Shown here piece by piece: positions 51,123 to 60,007 of a DNA stretch of 64,000 nucleotides. The first letter of the stretch is position 1. The number at the start of each line of letters is the position of its first letter. Location of the stretch: the NCBI RefSeq assembly GCF_008630495.1, contig NZ_VWOJ01000003.1, positions 1-64,000 of the forward strand, given 5' to 3'. The notes below the pieces were generated by a model. That model had not been told where the DNA came from, did no database searches, and saw only the letters and a list, made by a program, of their open reading frames with translations. The stretch is from Alkalicaulis satelles (GTDB lineage: Bacteria > Pseudomonadota > Alphaproteobacteria > Caulobacterales > Maricaulaceae). The translations under genes and the position numbers were made by a program.

Positions 51123-52901
51123 GTGACGATTCGCGCAACAGGATATCTGACCGGGCTGATGGCGGCCCTGATGCTGGCGTTGGCCACCGGTCAGGCGGGC
51201 GCTGAACCGCTGGCGCGTATCGAGGGCGTGAGCGATCAGGCCCTGGCGCGCGCACTGGCCGAAGCGGTAGGGGAAGCCGGTCCGCGCGCCGAGAACGGGG
51301 CTGATGCGCCCTGGCGCGCACGGGCGAGGGCGCGCGAGGCCGCCGACATCATCCAGCGATATCTCGATTCCCAAGGCTATTACGGCGCAGTGATCGACCC
51401 GCGTGTGGACGATGCCGGACGCGCCCTGGTGCGGGTGCGTCCCGGACAGCGCTTCGTGTTTGACGCCATCCAGGTCAGCTGGCTGACCCCTCCTGATCAG
51501 GCCGAACCGCCCGAGGCGGCCGCACAAAACCTGGCGCTGGAGCCTGGCGCCCCTGTCATCGCCTCGGACGTGATCGCAGCGCGCGCGCGCGTCATCGCCG
51601 GATTGCACGCAGAGGGCTTTGTTGAGGCTCGCGAGGCAAGCCACGACATCATTGTCGATCACGCCACCCAGAGCGCCCGTGCGGATTTCCGCTTCGAGAC
51701 CGGCCCATTCATGCGTTTCGGCCCGCCGCAATTCGCCGGCGGTCTGGCCGATCTCAGACCCGGCTTCATCGCCCGTCTTGCGCCCTATGAAATTGGCGAG
51801 CCGGCCAGCCGCGCCCAGCTCAATGAATACAGCCGCCGCCTGCACGCCTTGCAGTCTGTCTCCGTCGCCGATGTGCGCATGGCGCCCGATGAAGAGGACG
51901 GACTGTGGCCCGTTGACGTGCGTGCTGATCCTACGCCGCGTCACCGGATAGAGGGCGCGCTGCGCTGGTCCACGTCTGAAGGGGCGGGCGCCGAGGCGGT
52001 CTGGACCCGGCGCAATGTATTCCGTGGAGATGAGACCCTGTCCGCCGGTGTCCAGGCCGCCGAGCTGCGGCAGGGCGTCATCACACGCCTGACCCTGCCC
52101 CACTGGCGGCGCTACGCGCAGGATCTAACCCTGGGCGCGGAGCTCCTGGCCGAACGCACGGACGCGTTTGATCAGGACGTGCTGCGTCTATCGGCCACCG
52201 TCTCACGCCTGATCGCCGAACGGTTGACCCTGACCGGCGGGGTGCGCGCCCAAACCGCGCGCGTCACTGATGTGACCGGAACCCGCTCGGCGACCACGCT
52301 GGCCCTGCCTGCAGGCGCTATTTGGGACGGACGCGACAGCCTGCTCGACCCGCAACGCGGCGTCTATCTGGATCTGGGCGCTACGCCCGGCTGGTCCTTC
52401 GGCGGGCGCGAGACCCGCTATGTCAGGCTGGAAGGCGGGGCGCGCTATTTCTTCCCGGTCAGCGACACGGTAGTGCTGGCCGCCCGCGCGCGGGCAGGCT
52501 CCATCGTGGGCACATCGCCCGAAGCCCTGCCGCCGGACGAGCGCTTCTATGCCGGTGGCGGCGGCTCGGTGCGCGGCTACGCCTATCAGTCCCTTTCACC
52601 AGAACGCCTCAACCCCCAGACCGGACGGGGTGAGATTTTCGGCGGACGATCCTTGAGCGAGGTCAGTTTCGAAGCGCGCTGGAGGCGTTCTGAACGCCTT
52701 GGCTTCGCCGCCTTCATCGATGGCGGCGCGGCCCGCGATGACACCGCCCCGGATTTTTCCGGCATGCGCTTCGGCGCCGGTCTGGGCGTGCGCTATTATC
52801 CCGGCTTCGGCCCGTTGCGTCTTGACATCGCCACGCCGCTGAACCGGCGCTCCGGCGACGATCCGGTGCAGATATATATCTCCATCGGGCAGGCTTTCTG
52901 A
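51123..52901 (+). CDS. tamA: TamA, outer-membrane BamA-family translocase
   Basis: 592 residues, starting at GTG; the start is chosen because it gives a complete signal peptide (ending GQAGAEP), although GGGGAG lies rather far upstream. POTRA repeats occupy about 30-270 (YLDSQGYYGAVIDPRV, RVRPGQRFVFDAIQV). The C-terminal barrel has the Omp85 motif VRGYAYQS and ends in the aromatic strand VQIYISIGQAF. TamA inserts or assists outer-membrane proteins and lipids with TamB, encoded next with a 1-bp overlap. Confidence 0.93.
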   Translation: MTIRATGYLTGLMAALMLALATGQAGAEPLARIEGVSDQALARALAEAVGEAGPRAENGADAPWRARARAREAADIIQRYLDSQGYYGAVIDPRVDDAGRALVRVRPGQRFVFDAIQVSWLTPPDQAEPPEAAAQNLALEPGAPVIASDVIAARARVIAGLHAEGFVEAREASHDIIVDHATQSARADFRFETGPFMRFGPPQFAGGLADLRPGFIARLAPYEIGEPASRAQLNEYSRRLHALQSVSVADVRMAPDEEDGLWPVDVRADPTPRHRIEGALRWSTSEGAGAEAVWTRRNVFRGDETLSAGVQAAELRQGVITRLTLPHWRRYAQDLTLGAELLAERTDAFDQDVLRLSATVSRLIAERLTLTGGVRAQTARVTDVTGTRSATTLALPAGAIWDGRDSLLDPQRGVYLDLGATPGWSFGGRETRYVRLEGGARYFFPVSDTVVLAARARAGSIVGTSPEALPPDERFYAGGGGSVRGYAYQSLSPERLNPQTGRGEIFGGRSLSEVSFEARWRRSERLGFAAFIDGGAARDDTAPDFSGMRFGAGLGVRYYPGFGPLRLDIATPLNRRSGDDPVQIYISIGQAF

Positions 52902-55900
52902 TGGCGAACGCAACTCCCACTCCCCGGCGCAGGGCGCGCGGCTGGCTCATCGGCGGCGCCGTGACGCTGACCACGCTGATCGCCATCGCCGCCATCGCGG
53001 TCGTGTCTGCCGTGCTTTTGATGAGCGGTCCGTTCGGGCGCGAACTGGTGCGCGAGTTTGCCGACGGCCGCGATCTGGCGGGCTTTGGCGAGCTGGAAAT
53101 GGGCGCGGTGTCGGGCAATGTGCTCTCGCGCTTCGAGATCGAGCACATCCGTATTCGCGACGAAGAGGGCGTGTGGCTGGAGGCGCGCGATATCGAGGTC
53201 GACTGGTCACCCTGGTCGCTGCGCAATTACGTGCTGCGCGTCAACGCCGTGAGCATCGCCGATGTCAGCGTTATTCGCCGCCCGGTGCGCGCCGAACGCG
53301 AGCCCGGCCCGCCGCCCGATCTCTCACGCCTGCCGCATATCCGTGTGGGCGAAGCCGGCATTAGCGCGATCCGTATCGCAGAGGATGTAGCCGGCCCGCC
53401 CGCGGTCTACGCCCTGTCCGGTCAGATGCGCCATGATGAGGGCCGCTGGCGCGGGGCGCTGGACCTGCGCCGCACCGATGCGGTGGGTGACCGTCTGCTG
53501 GCCGAGTTCAATGTGGAGGACGCGCTGGAGGCCGATTTGCGCTTCGACGCGCCGCCCGGCGGACTGCTCGCCAGCCTGCTGCAGGCCGATGAGGACGGGG
53601 CCACGGGCGTGGTCAGCGCCGCCGGCCTCATGGAGGCCGGGTCGGGCGAGGCGGAAATCTATATCGGCGGCGTTCTGGCCGTGGACGGACGGCTGGACTG
53701 GGCCGATGGCGCAGCTGAGGCCTCGGGCGATATCCGCCCCGGGGTCTGGCCTCGGTTCCAGGCGCTGCAGGAACTGCTCGGCGGACCGGCCCGCCTGACC
53801 GCCTCCGCCCCTCTGGGGCGCAGCGGGATCAATGCGCTGGACGCCGCCCGCCTGATCGCCGAACTGCGTGCGCCCCATCTGCGCGCCAGCATCCAGATGA
53901 CAGGCGAACGCACTGGTGAGATCGAGCTGGAGGGCTATGAGGCCATTGCGGGCATCGCCACACGCGGCGCGGTAGAGGCCCAGTGGCTGAGGGTGCGCGG
54001 CCTGGCTGACCTGACAGGCGATACGCCCGCCTTTGATGGCGAGATCAGTGCAAGAGGCCTGGCGCTGCCCGCCGGGATCACACTGGGCGCAGTGAGCGGG
54101 CCGGCGCAGGTGTCAGGCGGGCTGGACGCACCGCGGGTCGATACCGAGCTCGCCATCACAGGCGCGGCCTATGAGATCGAAGCCCTGGAGCGCCTGATCG
54201 GAGCGGAGCCGCGCCTGGCCGCCGATTTCACCTATGTGCGTGAAAGCGGCGCGCTGTCTGTCCATAGCTATGAGGCGCGCCTGCCCACCGGCGTGTTCAC
54301 AGGCGGGGGCGGCGTATCGGTTCCCGGCGAGACCTGGCGCGTCTCCGCGCGCAGCTCCCAGGCGCGCTTCAACCGGCTGGCGGACGCCATTGAGGGCGAA
54401 GGCGCGCTCACCCTGAACGCCAGCGGCGATTTCGCCGGCGCGGTGGCCTTCGACGCAGCGCTCAGTGAGTTCACGCCGTCGGGTGATCTGGCCGGCCGGC
54501 TCGACGGACCGCTCGGCGTCACGGCCTCGGGACGGCGCGAAAGCGACGGCGCGATCTATCTCGACACGGTCAGCGCCCAAGGCCCGCAACTGGCGCTGGA
54601 GGCGCGCGGCGAGCAGCTTGATGAGCGCTGGCGCTTTGACGGGGCGCTGGCCTGGTCAGGCCAGTCGCCGCTGGCCGCCCTCACCCTGGAGGGCGCTCTG
54701 GAAACCGCGTTCGAGGCCGCCTATGACGCACAAGGCGTGGCGCTGCGTGTGGACGCCTCGGCAGGGGCGCTCAGCGCCGGGCCGCTGGGCATGAGCGATG
54801 CGCGCCTGCGCGTGGAAGCGGAGGGGCCGCTGGAGGCCCTGCGCGGCGCTGGGCGCCTGACCGGGAGCAGCGAGCGCGGCCCGGTGGATGTGAGCGCAGA
54901 TTTCGCCCGTGAGGGCGAGACCCTCACCCTGCAGACCCTGACCGGTCAGCTGGCGGCGATGCGCGTAGACGGATCGGCCAGCGCCGGGCCGGAGCGCATC
55001 GGCGCGGACCTTACCTTGCGGCCGGTGACAGGGGTCGGCGCCATGACCCTGACCGCGGCGCTGGAGGGCGGCGAGATCGCCCTGCGCGCCTCGGCCGAAG
55101 ACCTGATCGGTGAGGATCTGGCCTATATCGACCATTTCATCCTGACCCTTGAGGGTCCGCTGGAGCGCGCTGCGCTCAGTCTCGACACGGCTGGCGCCTA
55201 TGGCGCGCTGTTTGAAGCCGCAGCGCAGGGGACGGTCGCGCTGGCGGGCGAGCCCGGCGCAGCGCTGGACCTGACCGGGCGCTACGGCCCCTTCCCCATC
55301 ACCACCCTTGTCCCTCTCAGAATCCGTGCAGGCGATAGCCCGCAGGCTGAGATCGCCCTGCGGGTGGGCCAGGGCGAGGCGCATCTGGATGCGCAACTTG
55401 GGCAAGATCTCGCGCTTAATGCGCGCCTGGACTCCATCCCGGCCGGGTTGATCTCCCTGCGCCGGGCGCGCCGGCCCGTGACGGGAACGCTGGATGGATC
55501 GCTGGATATTACCCGCCGCAATGGCGTGTGGCTGGGCGAGGCGGCGCTATCGGGCGCCGGCCTGCGGCCACTGGATTCTCCTGCGGAAGACGCGCTCGAC
55601 GGGTCCATGCGCGTCACACTGGATGAGGACGGGCTGCGCGTCGTGTCCAGCGCCCAGGGCGTGGGCCTGACCGCGCGGGCCAACGCCAGCCTGATGACAG
55701 GCCCCATTCGCAATCCTGAAGACCTCAGCCGCCCGGATGCGGCGCTTTCGGGCGAGGGCCTGGTGCGCGGGGAGGTGAGCGCGCTGGCCGCCTTCCACCT
55801 GGCCTCCGCCCAGTCTCTGAGCGGACGCGCCGATATCACAGCGCGCCTGTCGGGCACTTACGCCGAGCCCCGCTTTGAAGGCGATGCCCGCCTGCAGGAA

Positions 55901-57019
55901 GGCGCGTTCAGCGACGGGCGCGCAGGGCTGCGGGTTGAGGCGATTGATCTCTACGCCGTGTTTGACCAGTCCAGCCTGGTGCTGGAGCGCCTGACCGCCA
56001 CCGATGGCCGCTCAGGTCGGCTCACCGGCGAAGGCTCGGTCAGCGTGGGCGAGGACGGGCTCGGCTCGCTGGCCGCCGATGTCAGCGCCGCCGTGCGCAG
56101 CTTCCGCCTGGTGGGACGGCCTGATCTGGAGGCCATCGGCACAGGCGATGTGCGCTTCGTCTACGCCAGCGGCGAAGGGCGGATCACAGGGCGCACCGTG
56201 ATCGACCGCGCCGAAGTGCGTCCGCCCGAAGCCTCGCGTGCGCCCATTCCGTCCATCACCGTCACCCAGATCAACGCCCCGGGCGGCGAGCGCGGCAATG
56301 GCGGACCGGCCATTCCCATCCATCTCGATTACCGCGTCAGCGCGCCCGCCCGCCTGTTCGTGCGCGGGCCGAATTTCGACACCGAATGGTCCATGGACCT
56401 GAATATCACCGGCACCACGGCGGCGCCGCATCTGAGCGGCGTGATCACCGCAGAGCGCGGACGCGCCGACATGCTCGGGCGCCTGTTCCAACTGGAGGAA
56501 GGGCGTATCACGCTGGACGGCGAGCCGGGCGACGCCCTGCTGGATATCGCTGTGGCGCGCGAGGCGCGCGAAATCACCGCCCGCGTGCGCGTGCGCGGCA
56601 CGGTGCGCGAGCCGCGCATTTCTCTGAGCTCCACCCCCGCCCTTCCCGAGGACGAGATCGCCAGCCGGCTGGTGTTCGGTCAGGGCGCGGCCAATCTCAG
56701 CCCCGTGGAATACGCCCAGCTGGCCGCCTCGCTGGCGGCGCTCTCGGGGGGCTCGGCCTTCGATCCGCTGGGCGCGCTGCGCCAGGCCACCGGGCTCGAC
56801 ACCTTCGGAGTGCGCACCGATTCAGGCGGCCAGACCGTGGTGTCGGGCGGGCGCTATCTCACGGATTCGGTTTATCTTGAGCTGGAAAGCGCAGGCTCCA
56901 GCGCCGGGCCGACAACCCGCATCGAATGGGCGCTGACCCGCTCCATCTCTCTCCTGTCGCGCATTCGCGGGGATGGCGACGCCGCCGTGGCCGTGAGCTG
57001 GCGCACAGAATACGACTGA
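52901..57019 (+). CDS. tamB: TamB, translocation and assembly module subunit
   Basis: 1372 residues. One N-terminal signal anchor (about 13-43) is followed by a very long AsmA-like beta-rich body made of repeated beta-strand segments with alternating hydrophobic residues. The conserved C-terminal TamB/DUF490 domain (about 1000-1372) contains LSGVITAERGRADMLGRLFQLEEGRITLDG and ARLVFGQG-like (SRLVFGQGAANLSP). It spans the periplasm from inner membrane to TamA and is proposed to conduct lipids. Start codon shares one base with the tamA stop. Confidence 0.95.
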   Translation: MANATPTPRRRARGWLIGGAVTLTTLIAIAAIAVVSAVLLMSGPFGRELVREFADGRDLAGFGELEMGAVSGNVLSRFEIEHIRIRDEEGVWLEARDIEVDWSPWSLRNYVLRVNAVSIADVSVIRRPVRAEREPGPPPDLSRLPHIRVGEAGISAIRIAEDVAGPPAVYALSGQMRHDEGRWRGALDLRRTDAVGDRLLAEFNVEDALEADLRFDAPPGGLLASLLQADEDGATGVVSAAGLMEAGSGEAEIYIGGVLAVDGRLDWADGAAEASGDIRPGVWPRFQALQELLGGPARLTASAPLGRSGINALDAARLIAELRAPHLRASIQMTGERTGEIELEGYEAIAGIATRGAVEAQWLRVRGLADLTGDTPAFDGEISARGLALPAGITLGAVSGPAQVSGGLDAPRVDTELAITGAAYEIEALERLIGAEPRLAADFTYVRESGALSVHSYEARLPTGVFTGGGGVSVPGETWRVSARSSQARFNRLADAIEGEGALTLNASGDFAGAVAFDAALSEFTPSGDLAGRLDGPLGVTASGRRESDGAIYLDTVSAQGPQLALEARGEQLDERWRFDGALAWSGQSPLAALTLEGALETAFEAAYDAQGVALRVDASAGALSAGPLGMSDARLRVEAEGPLEALRGAGRLTGSSERGPVDVSADFAREGETLTLQTLTGQLAAMRVDGSASAGPERIGADLTLRPVTGVGAMTLTAALEGGEIALRASAEDLIGEDLAYIDHFILTLEGPLERAALSLDTAGAYGALFEAAAQGTVALAGEPGAALDLTGRYGPFPITTLVPLRIRAGDSPQAEIALRVGQGEAHLDAQLGQDLALNARLDSIPAGLISLRRARRPVTGTLDGSLDITRRNGVWLGEAALSGAGLRPLDSPAEDALDGSMRVTLDEDGLRVVSSAQGVGLTARANASLMTGPIRNPEDLSRPDAALSGEGLVRGEVSALAAFHLASAQSLSGRADITARLSGTYAEPRFEGDARLQEGAFSDGRAGLRVEAIDLYAVFDQSSLVLERLTATDGRSGRLTGEGSVSVGEDGLGSLAADVSAAVRSFRLVGRPDLEAIGTGDVRFVYASGEGRITGRTVIDRAEVRPPEASRAPIPSITVTQINAPGGERGNGGPAIPIHLDYRVSAPARLFVRGPNFDTEWSMDLNITGTTAAPHLSGVITAERGRADMLGRLFQLEEGRITLDGEPGDALLDIAVAREAREITARVRVRGTVREPRISLSSTPALPEDEIASRLVFGQGAANLSPVEYAQLAASLAALSGGSAFDPLGALRQATGLDTFGVRTDSGGQTVVSGGRYLTDSVYLELESAGSSAGPTTRIEWALTRSISLLSRIRGDGDAAVAVSWRTEYD

Positions 57020-57275
57020 CACCGGCAAGGACGCATGGTTAGCCAGCCCGTGCGCTATCCAACCGCCCGCAATTTGTCCGAACAAAGTTGACGCCCACCC
57101 TTTTCCGCGCTTAGCTGGAAGTGTGGTCAGCGGCCTTCTCCCGGCGCCAGGACGGCGATTTATGCGCAGGCCGCTCGCGACCGCACTAGAGCCTTTGCGG
57201 TTGCCCCTATGAAGGCGGGCCGCCTGACAGGCGCACGCCATTTCTTCACCGCCAGATCCTTGAAAGGCGCGCCCC

Positions 57276-57950
57276 ATGATCGAGACCGGCTGGCTCTATG
57301 ACGCCCTGCTGTACGCCCATATCGTGCTGTTCGCGGTCTGGCTGGGCGGCGATATCGGCGTGTTCATCCTGGGCCAGCATTTTCGCAAGCGCAGCTACCA
57401 GCTGGAAACCCGCCTGCAGTTCCTGAAGCTGCTGGTGCTCAATGATATGGGACCGCGCAGCGCCTGGGCGCTGATGGTTCCGGTCTCGCTCTCGCTTATC
57501 GCCCTGAACTGGACCGACCTGCCGGGCTGGATCGTGACGGCAAGCTGGGCGGCGGGACTGGTCTGGCTGGCCCTGGTCTGGGGCGCTTATCTCAATGACC
57601 AGACGCCGCTGGCCGCACAATTGCGCCGGATCGAGTTCGCGCTGAAGCTCGCCCTCACCGCCGGCTTCATCGCGCTCACAGCTGCGGGTCCGGCAGGATG
57701 GCTGGCGATGCCGGGGTGGCTGACGCTGAAGGCGGGGCTGTTCGCGGCGATTTTCGTATTCGCCATCATGATTGATGTGAGCTACCGGCCCGTGGGCCCG
57801 CTCCTGCAGCGCCTGATCACGCAAGGGTCCAGTGACGAAACGGAAATCCCGCTCCTGCGCGCCATGAACCGCACCCGCTTGTGGGTGCTGGGGCTCTACG
57901 GCCTTTTGATCGTAATTGGCGCGGTGGGCGTGTTCAAACCGGTGTTCTAG
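57276..57950 (+). CDS. Six-helix membrane protein, unknown (CopD/DUF2269-like architecture)
   Basis: 224 residues with about six hydrophobic helices. The first reads LLYAHIVLFAVWLGGDIGVFILG; a His followed by WLGG in helix one is common in CopD and DUF2269 proteins, but the match is too short to name a family. GAAAGG lies eight bases before the ATG. The 3' end overlaps the convergent PiT-like gene by 4 bp. A haem or metal role for the His is possible but unproven. Confidence 0.7.
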   Translation: MIETGWLYDALLYAHIVLFAVWLGGDIGVFILGQHFRKRSYQLETRLQFLKLLVLNDMGPRSAWALMVPVSLSLIALNWTDLPGWIVTASWAAGLVWLALVWGAYLNDQTPLAAQLRRIEFALKLALTAGFIALTAAGPAGWLAMPGWLTLKAGLFAAIFVFAIMIDVSYRPVGPLLQRLITQGSSDETEIPLLRAMNRTRLWVLGLYGLLIVIGAVGVFKPVF

Positions 57951-59179
57951 CCAAAGAGCGCCCGCATGATATCCGGAAACTGGCCGGTGGCCAGGAAAGG
58001 CAGCATCAGCGCCAGCGTGACCGACACGCCAAGGCCGATGGCGGCCCGCCCGATATCGGACACCACGTCCCGCGCCGCCGCCGCGCGCGACTGCAGTCGC
58101 GCCATGAAGGTGATCGCGATCTCCCGGCCCGCCAGCAGGCCCAGGAAGACATAGGTCGTGCTCATCGGGATGTCGTTGAGCTCCTTGAAATACATCAGGA
58201 TCATCCCGTAGAGGAAGTCCACTACCGTGGCCGAGCGCACGTCCACCGTATTGGTCTTGCGCAAGACGATTTTCTGAATCTCGCCGCCGCGCGCAGCGAA
58301 AATGATCGCATGCAGCCCGACCATGAGCAGCGTGCTGAAAACCAGAAGGCCGATGGAGAAGGTCACCTGCACGCTGCCATCGGGCATGATGGTGGTTTCG
58401 CGCGGCAGATAGATGAAGATATTGGCCAGGTCCTGCATCAGCCATTGCGACCACAGGAAGCCGGTCGACAGCCATTGCAGGACAAACCAGGTGTTGATGC
58501 GCGCCGTGGCGATAGCGATCAGCACAGCGATGGCCACAGTCAGGCCGGACCCGATCCAGTTGATATTGTCCAGGTCCGGCAGGTAGGGCCCGGCCACCAG
58601 CAGATAGACCAGAAGGCAGATCAGGGCCGCCACGCCGGGCACTGTCCACCAGGGGGAATGGTCGTCATCCACCTGGGTGCGCGACACCCATTTCTCGAAT
58701 GCGCGCGCGATCACCACGAAGATTATGCCGCCCGTGACGAAGGCCACGGCGTAACCGCTCAGGCTCTTGAGCAGCATTTCTCCCAGAACGCCGGCGGTGG
58801 CCGCACCGCCGGTGAGGGTGAAGATCGTCAGCACAAGGAAGGTGGTCGAAACCGGGATGCCGAACCGGGTCAGGATCAGCAGCGCCAGGGGCGGCAGCAC
58901 ATGCCACCAGTGAATGCCGGTTTCCGGATACGGAATACGGTTCAGGCGGCCATAGGCGATATCGCCTGAATAGGCGAAATAACCGTACACCATGACGCCC
59001 ACGATGATGGTGGAGGCGAACGCCCACAACACCATCCAGGACCGTTTGGAGTTGGACGCCAGGAAAGTGCCCAGCGTCTGGATCACGTCGTTCGCCACGA
59101 TTGCGTAGGCGGCGAACATGAACCCGACCAGCGCCCAGAGCGGCACGCCAAAAATCGCGATCGCACCCAGATCAGGCAT
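57947..59179 (-). CDS. Divergent PiT/PHO4-like permease
   Basis: 410 residues with about ten to eleven hydrophobic helices. Two inverted-repeat motifs characteristic of phosphate transporters are present in altered form: AIVANDVIQTLGTFLASNS near 26-45 (PiT: GANDVANAFGTSVGS) and GIPVSTTFLVL near 107-117 plus NDIPMSTTYVFLGLLAGRE near 345-363 (PiT: PVSTTHAIVG). An ion-coupled anion permease is therefore likely, but the substrate need not be phosphate. No PhoU-like gene lies beside it. Single-gene unit. Confidence 0.7.
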   Translation of the reverse strand: MPDLGAIAIFGVPLWALVGFMFAAYAIVANDVIQTLGTFLASNSKRSWMVLWAFASTIIVGVMVYGYFAYSGDIAYGRLNRIPYPETGIHWWHVLPPLALLILTRFGIPVSTTFLVLTIFTLTGGAATAGVLGEMLLKSLSGYAVAFVTGGIIFVVIARAFEKWVSRTQVDDDHSPWWTVPGVAALICLLVYLLVAGPYLPDLDNINWIGSGLTVAIAVLIAIATARINTWFVLQWLSTGFLWSQWLMQDLANIFIYLPRETTIMPDGSVQVTFSIGLLVFSTLLMVGLHAIIFAARGGEIQKIVLRKTNTVDVRSATVVDFLYGMILMYFKELNDIPMSTTYVFLGLLAGREIAITFMARLQSRAAAARDVVSDIGRAAIGLGVSVTLALMLPFLATGQFPDIMRALFG

Positions 59180-59258
59180 GAAGCCCCCTGTATTGAGGCG
59201 CAGCGCGCCTATCGCACCCCGGTTAGCGCGCCCGCGTGGTTAGGTGAAGCCATTCCTG

Positions 59259-59272
59259 CTGCGCCAGCGCAG
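59259..59272. promoter_or_regulatory. 14-bp palindrome upstream of the PiT-like gene
   Basis: CTGCGC-CA-GCGCAG is a perfect inverted repeat 80 bp upstream of the PiT-like start codon. It could be an operator or, in a leader transcript, a hairpin. No assignment is possible. Confidence 0.3.
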
Positions 59273-59291
59273 ATTTCAAGGAATTGTCACA

Positions 59292-59307
59292 CGGCAAGTG
59301 CTTTGCC
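59292..59307. promoter_or_regulatory. GGCAA-N5-TTGCC inverted repeat, also sigma-54-like
   Basis: CGGCAAGTGCTTTGCC has GG-N10-GC spacing on both strands because it is an inverted repeat (GGCAA/TTGCC). It lies between the PiT-like gene and the tetR gene. It may be an operator instead of a promoter; the symmetry makes the sigma-54 reading doubtful. Confidence 0.3.
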
Positions 59308-59361
59308 CATCCGGCGCCCTCCAAGCGTTTGCGGGAAAATTTTTCGCCTGATCTTGAACAA

Positions 59362-59375
59362 ACCGTCTGGACGGT
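59362..59375. promoter_or_regulatory. TetR-type operator, site 1
   Basis: ACCGTCTGGACGGT is a near-perfect 14-bp dyad (ACCGTC/GACGGT) upstream of the tetR gene. It is the exact reverse complement of site 2, centre-to-centre distance 26 bp. Confidence 0.8.
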
Positions 59376-59387
59376 CTACTTGTCAAA

Positions 59388-59401
59388 ACCGTCCAGACGG
59401 T
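59388..59401. promoter_or_regulatory. TetR-type operator, site 2
   Basis: ACCGTCCAGACGGT, reverse complement of site 1. It sits between a TTGTCA (59380-59385) and a TATAGA (59401-59406), so a bound repressor would cover the likely tetR promoter. The 15-bp spacer between those hexamers is short. Confidence 0.8.
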
Positions 59402-59434
59402 ATAGATGCAGTGCAGCAATCTTCCGGAGCGCCC

Positions 59435-60007
59435 ATGGCCGATATCCGCCTATCTAACGACGCCGAACGCCCCACGCGCGAGATCATTCTCGACGCGGCC
59501 GAACGTGTTGTGGCGCGTGAAGGCTCGGGACGCCTGACCATTGATGCAGTGGTGCGCGAGAGCGGCTTTTCCAAAGGCGGGGTGCTTTATAACTTCCCGT
59601 CCAAGCAGGCCCTCATCGAGGGCATGGTGATGCGCCTCATCCAGCAGGCTCAAGGCGATTGCGATACGGCCCTGGCCGAGGCTGAAGCCAGCGGCGCCAA
59701 TCCGGTGGCCGCGGTGATCCGCGCCATCCTCACCTTCAAGAGCGTCAATGGCGATCTGGCCATGGCAATGCTCGCGGCAGCGGCGGAATCGCCCGAGCTG
59801 CTTGATCCGGTGCGCGACATGATGGCCCGCATCCGCGAAGACGTCATTTCACGCGCTCCGGATCCGGTGATGGCGCGCATCGCCCTTTTGGCCGCTGACG
59901 GCCTGCACCTTGCCGAGTTGCTAGGTCTCGGCCTGATCACTCCCGATGAGCAAGAGGCCGTTGAAGCCCGGCTCATCCAGCTGGTTTCGGAGCCCTCCCC
60001 GACATGA
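59435..60007 (+). CDS. TetR/AcrR family repressor of an RND operon
   Basis: 190 residues from the ATG at 59435 (GGAG six bases upstream); an upstream in-frame extension to 59303 would cross the operators and is rejected. The HTH (about 15-60) reads REIILDAAERVVAREG and VVRESGFSKGGVLYNFPSKQALIEGMV in outline, typical of TetR. The rest is the helical ligand domain. Its gene overlaps the adaptor gene by 4 bp and is preceded by two matching dyads, so it probably represses its own operon and responds to a pump substrate. Confidence 0.94.
   Translation: MADIRLSNDAERPTREIILDAAERVVAREGSGRLTIDAVVRESGFSKGGVLYNFPSKQALIEGMVMRLIQQAQGDCDTALAEAEASGANPVAAVIRAILTFKSVNGDLAMAMLAAAAESPELLDPVRDMMARIREDVISRAPDPVMARIALLAADGLHLAELLGLGLITPDEQEAVEARLIQLVSEPSPT

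Noticed and set aside
59303-59434. N-terminal extension of the TetR protein
   Set aside because: It would read through the promoter and both operators; the ATG at 59435 has a good ribosome-binding site and the family start.
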